A stretch of 64,000 nucleotides of DNA from Rhodococcus sp. 06-462-5 (GTDB lineage: Bacteria > Actinomycetota > Actinomycetes > Mycobacteriales > Mycobacteriaceae). The notes below the pieces were generated by a model, which was not told the DNA's origin, did no database searches, and saw nothing but the letters and a program-made list of their open reading frames with translations. The stretch spans positions 58,539 through 122,538 of the forward strand of contig NZ_NOYD01000054.1 of the NCBI RefSeq assembly GCF_002258315.1. Direction: 5' to 3'. This document shows, piece after piece, positions 60,642 to 64,000 of this stretch. The position numbers were made by a program, and so were the translations under genes. Numbering within the stretch: the stretch's first letter is position 1; each line of letters opens with the position of its first letter.

Positions 60642-61169
60642 TTACCGGCGTCGATGGCCTGGATCCAAACGAACTTCGGCGAGAATCGCCCAGAGCTTGG
60701 CGTCGTCGCCGTCGTCTCGGTGATCGGCGATGGCCTGCACGAGGGTGTTGATGACCTCACGAGAGCGTGGATTGAATCCGGCAGCTCGCGCACCAGCCCA
60801 GGCCAGGGGGTCGTCGACCACCTTGTCGAGCCTGTCGAGGGCGTGGATACACAGGTCGTGGAACTTGCCGGCACGTTTGTATTGGGCGTCGTCGAGTTCG
60901 CCGGTATCGAGCGCTGCTGCTGCTTGCTCGACGTAGACATCGATGATCGCGTTTGCGCGATCGTTGAGCTGCGGATCGAAAGTGAGGGTGTTCCAGAATG
61001 CACGCCAATTGGCTGTATCGCCGGCGGTGTTCGAGCGCGGCAGGAGGTTGTCACGAATGATCGCAGCCAGTTCCGGGTCCGTCAGTTCGCTGATCGCTCG
61101 GGCGTCGGCGGAATTCGAGGGGAGCGGGGCCGGCGTCTTGCTTCGACGCCATGGCTCGGGCTCGGTCAT
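60642..61169 (-). CDS. Hypothetical protein
   Basis: A 175-residue soluble helical protein. Basic/Pro-rich start (MTEPEPWRRSKTPAPLPSNS), then ISELTDPELAAIIRDNLLPRSNTAGDTANWRAFWNTLTFDPQLNDRANAIIDVYVEQAAAALDTGELDDAQYKRAGKFHDLCIHALDRLDKVV and AILAEVRLDPGHRRR. No family recognised; similar to small cytosolic proteins of actinobacterial plasmids. It may be in an operon with the nuclease gene downstream (40 bp). Confidence 0.6.
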   Translation of the reverse strand: MTEPEPWRRSKTPAPLPSNSADARAISELTDPELAAIIRDNLLPRSNTAGDTANWRAFWNTLTFDPQLNDRANAIIDVYVEQAAAALDTGELDDAQYKRAGKFHDLCIHALDRLDKVVDDPLAWAGARAAGFNPRSREVINTLVQAIADHRDDGDDAKLWAILAEVRLDPGHRRR

Positions 61170-61301
61170 GTGTGCAGCTTCCCTCTCGAACGTCGCGGTT
61201 GGTGCGTTTTTCGTCGGCGGCCCGTGAGATCTGCTCCGGTATTTGTATCACTCGAACAGGACACTTCGGTCTGCTCTTTTGGCCGCTTCGTGAACTTACC
61301 G

Positions 61302-61456
61302 CCCGGCGCACCCGCTGTCCCCGGCACCGGGTGCGCCGGGGACATTTTCGCTTGTCAGGTGCTGTTTTTGTCGGTGTGTCGGGGTAGGTTCGAGTTGTTC
61401 TGTTGATCGGGCGGACTGACCATCTGCCCTTGTGTTAGCCCTGGGAGGGTTTCGTC
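61302..61456 (+). promoter_or_regulatory. Structured leader of the DprA-like gene (copy 1)
   Basis: A 13-bp perfect hairpin (arms CCCGGCGCACCCG at 61302-61314 and 61328-61340) competes with a second stem, GTCCCCGGC/GCCGGGGAC (61317-61325 and 61335-61343), so two mutually exclusive structures are possible. Downstream lies a stretch also found before the DUF4192 gene: the shared run of TGTTCTGTTGATCGGGCGGA and GACTGACCATCTGCCC about 61398-61434. An attenuator or repeated regulatory element is likely. Confidence 0.7.
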
Positions 61457-62380
61457 GTGAGCGGTGTGTCGAGCGAGAACGCGGTGTCGGGTAGCGAGAT
61501 GGTGTGGCGTGAGCGTGTTGCGTGGGCGTATCTCGCTCACGTGGCGCGGGGGCAGGGCTCGTTGGTGCATCTGGCGGTGTCCTTATCGGGCGTGGAGGCT
61601 GCAGCCGAGGCTGTGCGGCATCGGGAGGTGTCGGAGGACTTGTTGCGTGCGACGGCTCGCTCGTGGGACTACTCAGGTGCCGAGGCAGACCTCGAGACGG
61701 CGGCAACGCTGGGAGCACGATTGGTCACTCCTGCGGACGCTGAGTGGCCGCAGCGGCTGCGGATGGCCGGATGGCTGGAGGGATCGACTCCGGTCGCTCT
61801 GTGGGTTCGTGGACAGGGCGCGCTGCCCGGTGCTGATGTGTCGGCGGTGGCGCTCACCGGCACCCGGGCTGCGACCGCTTACGGCGAGCATGTCGCGTCG
61901 GAATTTGCCGGGGATCTGGCGATGCGTGGGGTGGCGGTCCTGTCGGGCAGCGGGTTCGGGATCGAGGGAGCGGTGTTGCGGGCAGCGTTGGGGGTCGGTG
62001 CAGGACCGGTAGCGGTAATGCCGTGCGGCTTGGATCGGGCGTATCCGTCCGGTCACGCTCGGTTGCTCGAGCGCGTCGCGGAACAGGGTGTGGTGGTGAG
62101 CGAGTACTCGTTCGGTGCAGAGCCTCGACGAGAACGATTCAACGGGAGTGGCGCGCTGCTGGCGGCTCTCTCCGATGCGGTAGTGGTGCCCGAGGCCGGG
62201 TCACGCGGACGTGCACTGTCTGTGGCCAGGGAAGTGCACAGGCTCGGGCGGGCGGTGTACGCGGTACCAGGGCCGGTCACCTCCGCAGCGTCGAACGGAT
62301 GCCATACGTTGATCATCGACGGTGTGGCGCGTCTTGCAATGTCGGCTGCTGGCGTGTGTGCTGATCCGAACGTCTCCTGA
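61457..62380 (+). CDS. DprA/Smf-like protein
   Basis: A 307-residue DprA-family protein: GARLVTPADAEWPQRLRMAGWLEGSTPVALWVRGQGALPG, then ALTGTRAATAYGEHVASEFAGDLAMRGVAVLSGSGFGIEGAVLRAALGVGAGPVAVMPCGLDRAYPSGHARLLERVAEQGVVVSEY, the Rossmann-like DNA-processing domain; also VPEAGSRGRALSVAREVHRLGRAVYAVPGPVTS. DprA loads RecA on single-stranded DNA. The usual G-T-R-x2-S-x-Y-G has TRAATAYG here, close to canonical. Plasmid copies may help establishment or conjugation. GTG start at 61457. Confidence 0.88.
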   Translation: MSGVSSENAVSGSEMVWRERVAWAYLAHVARGQGSLVHLAVSLSGVEAAAEAVRHREVSEDLLRATARSWDYSGAEADLETAATLGARLVTPADAEWPQRLRMAGWLEGSTPVALWVRGQGALPGADVSAVALTGTRAATAYGEHVASEFAGDLAMRGVAVLSGSGFGIEGAVLRAALGVGAGPVAVMPCGLDRAYPSGHARLLERVAEQGVVVSEYSFGAEPRRERFNGSGALLAALSDAVVVPEAGSRGRALSVAREVHRLGRAVYAVPGPVTSAASNGCHTLIIDGVARLAMSAAGVCADPNVS

Positions 62381-62574
62381 TCGGCTCGACACCGATCCGA
62401 AAGTGTGGTCGGGTATGGACGTGAGCCCTAGATGGGCCTCGGAAGCCGACTCCGCTCCCGAGGAGTTAGAGCGAGAGCCTTTGTCGCTCTGATCCTTTCG
62501 CTTCTCCCTAGACGTTCGACAACAGGCTCGCCCAGCGAAACACATGGGCGGGCCTGTTGTCTTTCCCCACCGAG
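62381..62574. other. Intergenic region with tandem terminators
   Basis: After the dprA-like stop a first hairpin AGAGCGA...TCGCTCT (62468-62490) is followed by a longer one. No ORF is credible. Confidence 0.5.
62519..62560 (+). terminator. Terminator after the DprA-like gene
   Basis: ACAACAGGCTCGCCCA (62519-62534) pairs, with one bulge, with TGGGCGGGCCTGTTGT (62545-62560), followed by CTTTCCCC. Placed between the DprA-like gene and the second structured leader. Confidence 0.72.
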
Positions 62575-62732
62575 CCCCGGCGCACTCGGTGCGGTCCCCG
62601 GCACCGAGTGCGCCGGGGACCAAATGTGTTGCGCGTGAGCCGTTCTTGTCGGTGGTCTCGGCTAGATTGTGGGTGTTCTGTTGATCGGGCGGACTGACCA
62701 TCTGCCCCTGTGCCCTGAAAGGGGTTTGTCCG
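62575..62732 (+). promoter_or_regulatory. Structured leader of the DUF4192 gene (copy 2)
   Basis: A perfect 18-bp stem (62575-62592 with 62601-62618; arm CCCCGGCGCACTCGGTGC) with an 8-nt loop. Its loop and right arm can instead form a 10-bp stem (GGTCCCCGGC 62593-62602, GCCGGGGACC 62612-62621). The shared run TGTTCTGTTGATCGGGCGGA continues to ACTGACCATCTGCCCCTGTG at 62678-62718, as before the DprA-like gene. Both leaders end about 15-25 bp before the start codon. Confidence 0.75.
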
Positions 62733-63728
62733 ATGTCCTCTGTTTTTCGTATCTCCTCACCCGCTGATGCTGTTGCCGTGGCCGTGATGCTGGTCCGCTA
62801 CGTTCCCGAGAACGAAATGGTGGTGTTCACCCCAAACTCGACAGGCGGGGCCGTCATGGCCTGCCCGCTGGGGGAGGAAGCGCCGATCGGTGGTGCCCCG
62901 TTGCTGGTGCCCAGCGGTCACCCCGTGCGTGATCTATCCGGACCGCGCGTGGTGGTCGTGTTCGGCAGTGACACACACGCCGATGCGGCATCGATGGCCG
63001 TTCTCCACGAGTTCTCGGGCGATGACGTTGCTGTGTTCCAGTTCCACGAGGGACGTGCGCGCCGCTACTTGATGAACGGGGTACTGGCGGGACCGCACGA
63101 GGTCGGCGAGGCGGTCGACCTGACGGCTCACCCCTACGTGGTCGGAGCGTTGCTCGAGGGGCAGGTACGTCTGGCCTCTCGCGCCCAAATCCGCGCGGGC
63201 TTCGTTGCCGAACAGTTCGGTGCCGAACGCGCCGCGAGTGTGGTGGACATGATGCGGGCTGCACGCGGGGCGTTCCCGGCAGTAGGGCCGATCTCGGCCG
63301 CAGAGACCATCCACCGCGAGGTACTCGCCGGGTATCTCGATTCAGGCAACCGCGGAATCGAGATATCGGATTACCACGCTGCGATGCTCGCAGCCGCCGC
63401 CTCTGACGTGCGCGTGCGCGATGTGCTGTTCGTTCACTTCACCGAAGCCAACGCCGCAGTCCTCGGCGAACTGTGGCGGCAGGTTGGCGCGGTGTTGCCC
63501 GCCAGCGAGGCAGGCCCCGCCTTCGTCCTCGCTTCGCTGAGTTACTGGATCGGACGGGAGGCGGTGCCGGCGCGGGAGGCAATGAACGTTGCCCGTGGGC
63601 TCGCCCCCGATCATTCCTTGGGGCAGCTGCTCGAACGCGCATACAACGCGGGAATCAACCCGGCGCTGTGGGAGCAGATTCGGCCCGCTGCGCTCGATGC
63701 AGAATCCGAGCGATCCCGTAACGAATGA
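62733..63728 (+). CDS. DUF4192-family protein
   Basis: A 331-residue protein of the actinobacterial DUF4192 family: an N-terminal Rossmann-like part (RISSPADAVAVAVMLVRYVPENEMVVFTP...GPRVVVVFGSD), a central YLMNGVLAGP segment, and the conserved C-terminal helices (DVLFVHFTEANAAVLGELWRQVGAVLPASEAGPAFVLASLSYWIGREAVPAREAMNVARGLAPDHSLGQLLERAYNAGINPALWEQIR). Function unknown; it is common on actinobacterial chromosomes and plasmids. ATG at 62733 with GAAAGGGG upstream. Confidence 0.85.
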   Translation: MSSVFRISSPADAVAVAVMLVRYVPENEMVVFTPNSTGGAVMACPLGEEAPIGGAPLLVPSGHPVRDLSGPRVVVVFGSDTHADAASMAVLHEFSGDDVAVFQFHEGRARRYLMNGVLAGPHEVGEAVDLTAHPYVVGALLEGQVRLASRAQIRAGFVAEQFGAERAASVVDMMRAARGAFPAVGPISAAETIHREVLAGYLDSGNRGIEISDYHAAMLAAAASDVRVRDVLFVHFTEANAAVLGELWRQVGAVLPASEAGPAFVLASLSYWIGREAVPAREAMNVARGLAPDHSLGQLLERAYNAGINPALWEQIRPAALDAESERSRNE

Positions 63729-63745
63729 CTTGAATGCGATTGATC

Positions 63746-63759
63746 CGAAACCGGTTTCG
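63746..63759. repeat. 14-bp perfect palindrome after the DUF4192 gene
   Basis: CGAAACCGGTTTCG, 17 bp after the stop codon. A partial copy (GCCGGTTTCGG) lies near 63782. No T-run follows. Could be a protein-binding site or part of the palindromic tract that continues to the right edge. Confidence 0.55.
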
Positions 63760-63864
63760 CTGAATACACCATGCATCGGCGAGCCGGTTTCGGTTCGACC
63801 GCCCTCGAAAAATTCTCGATTGCAAATTGCAAATTGAGCGCGATCGAATAACAGATGCAACCGC

Positions 63865-63948
63865 GAAGGCGCGCAGCGCTTCGACCGAGTCCGCGAGTTC
63901 TTCGGAACGGCTTGCCGTTTCGCCTGCAGCGGCGGGCGCGCAGCGCCC
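63865..63948. repeat. Cluster of telomere-like hairpins
   Basis: Four short hairpins follow one another: GAAGGCGCGCAGCGCTTC (63865-63882), GTTC-TTCG-GAAC (63897-63908), AACGGC-TT-GCCGTT (63906-63919) and GGGCGC-GCA-GCGCCC (63934-63948). Two contain GCGCAGC, whose complement GCTGCGC fits GCTXCGC, the core seen in telomere palindromes of actinomycete linear replicons. A telomere end itself is not visible, because sequence with no such pattern continues to the edge. Confidence 0.5.
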
Positions 63949-63956
63949 AGCCCCAG

Positions 63957-64000
63957 CCCCGACACACCGACAAAAACAGCACCTGACAAGCGAAAATGTC
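63957..64000 (-). repeat. Inverted copy of the DprA-like leader segment at the window edge
   Basis: The last 44 bases are the exact reverse complement of 61341-61384, the stretch that follows the hairpin of leader 1 (GACATTTTCGCTTGTCAGGT start). The match runs off the window, so its hairpin, if present, lies beyond 64000. Confidence 0.88.

Overview
The window is high-GC actinobacterial DNA and looks like part of a large linear plasmid of Rhodococcus or a close relative. The main reasons are an intact lsr2 gene, a DUF2637 membrane protein, a DUF4192 protein, an AfsA/TetR signalling pair, a Tad (Flp) pilus operon with a LysM-BTAD protein, a ParA/ribbon-helix-helix partition pair, a large Toprim primase-helicase, and a small HTH protein resembling Streptomyces terminal protein Tpg. 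The left edge (an ArgH-family lyase beside a divergent LysE exporter/LysR regulator pair) recalls the att virulence locus of Rhodococcus fascians linear plasmids. That is recognition from memory and was not searched.

Layout. 0-2.4 kb: argH-like gene, LysE exporter and LysR regulator. 2.7-13.7 kb: a TetR repressor diverging from an MMPL exporter, a secreted hydrolase, then a tightly overlapping operon (AfsA-type synthase, HAD phosphatase, DHA2 exporter, FAD monooxygenase, aldo/keto reductase) and a convergent DedA protein. The same 16-bp palindrome lies twice at the TetR/MMPL promoter and once in front of dedA. 13.9-17 kb: an exonuclease-like gene with a coupled mini-ORF, a truncated lipase, lsr2 and a TetR protein of the butyrolactone-receptor type. 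17.2-20.4 kb: an IS21-family element with a 6-bp target duplication splits a small membrane-protein gene that can be rebuilt exactly. 20.5-28.1 kb: an accessory island with an ATPase pair under a palindromic operator, RES/Xre and RelE/Phd toxin-antitoxin pairs and several unknown proteins. 28.1-30.7 kb: IS1380-type and lsr2 relics around a thiaminase I-like gene. 31-33.4 kb: a three-gene unknown operon with a HEPN-like motif.

33.4-46.3 kb is one leftward Tad pilus locus: RHH regulator, SAF-domain protein, TadZ, TadA, TadB, TadC, Flp pilin, three TadE/G-like pseudopilins, a 1220-residue LysM/BTAD membrane protein, a lipoprotein and a secreted protein. Two tiny ORFs (43 and 40 codons) are stitched into it with 4-bp overlaps at both ends.

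47-64 kb is the maintenance region. A gene-free 700-bp tract of degenerate 12-bp units in fixed phase precedes parA and an RHH-type parB, and is probably the centromere. Then come a 1790-residue primase-helicase, the Tpg-like protein, small HTH and membrane proteins, a CPBP protease, a PD-(D/E)XK nuclease of abortive-infection type, and DprA-like and DUF4192 genes preceded by two copies of the same hairpin-bearing leader. A third, inverted piece of that leader lies at the right edge beside hairpins with the GCTXCGC core known from actinomycete telomeres.

The most unusual items are the 12-bp array, the hidden coupled mini-ORFs, the repeated leader, and a plasmid-borne butyrolactone-type signalling cassette with its own export pumps and candidate operators.
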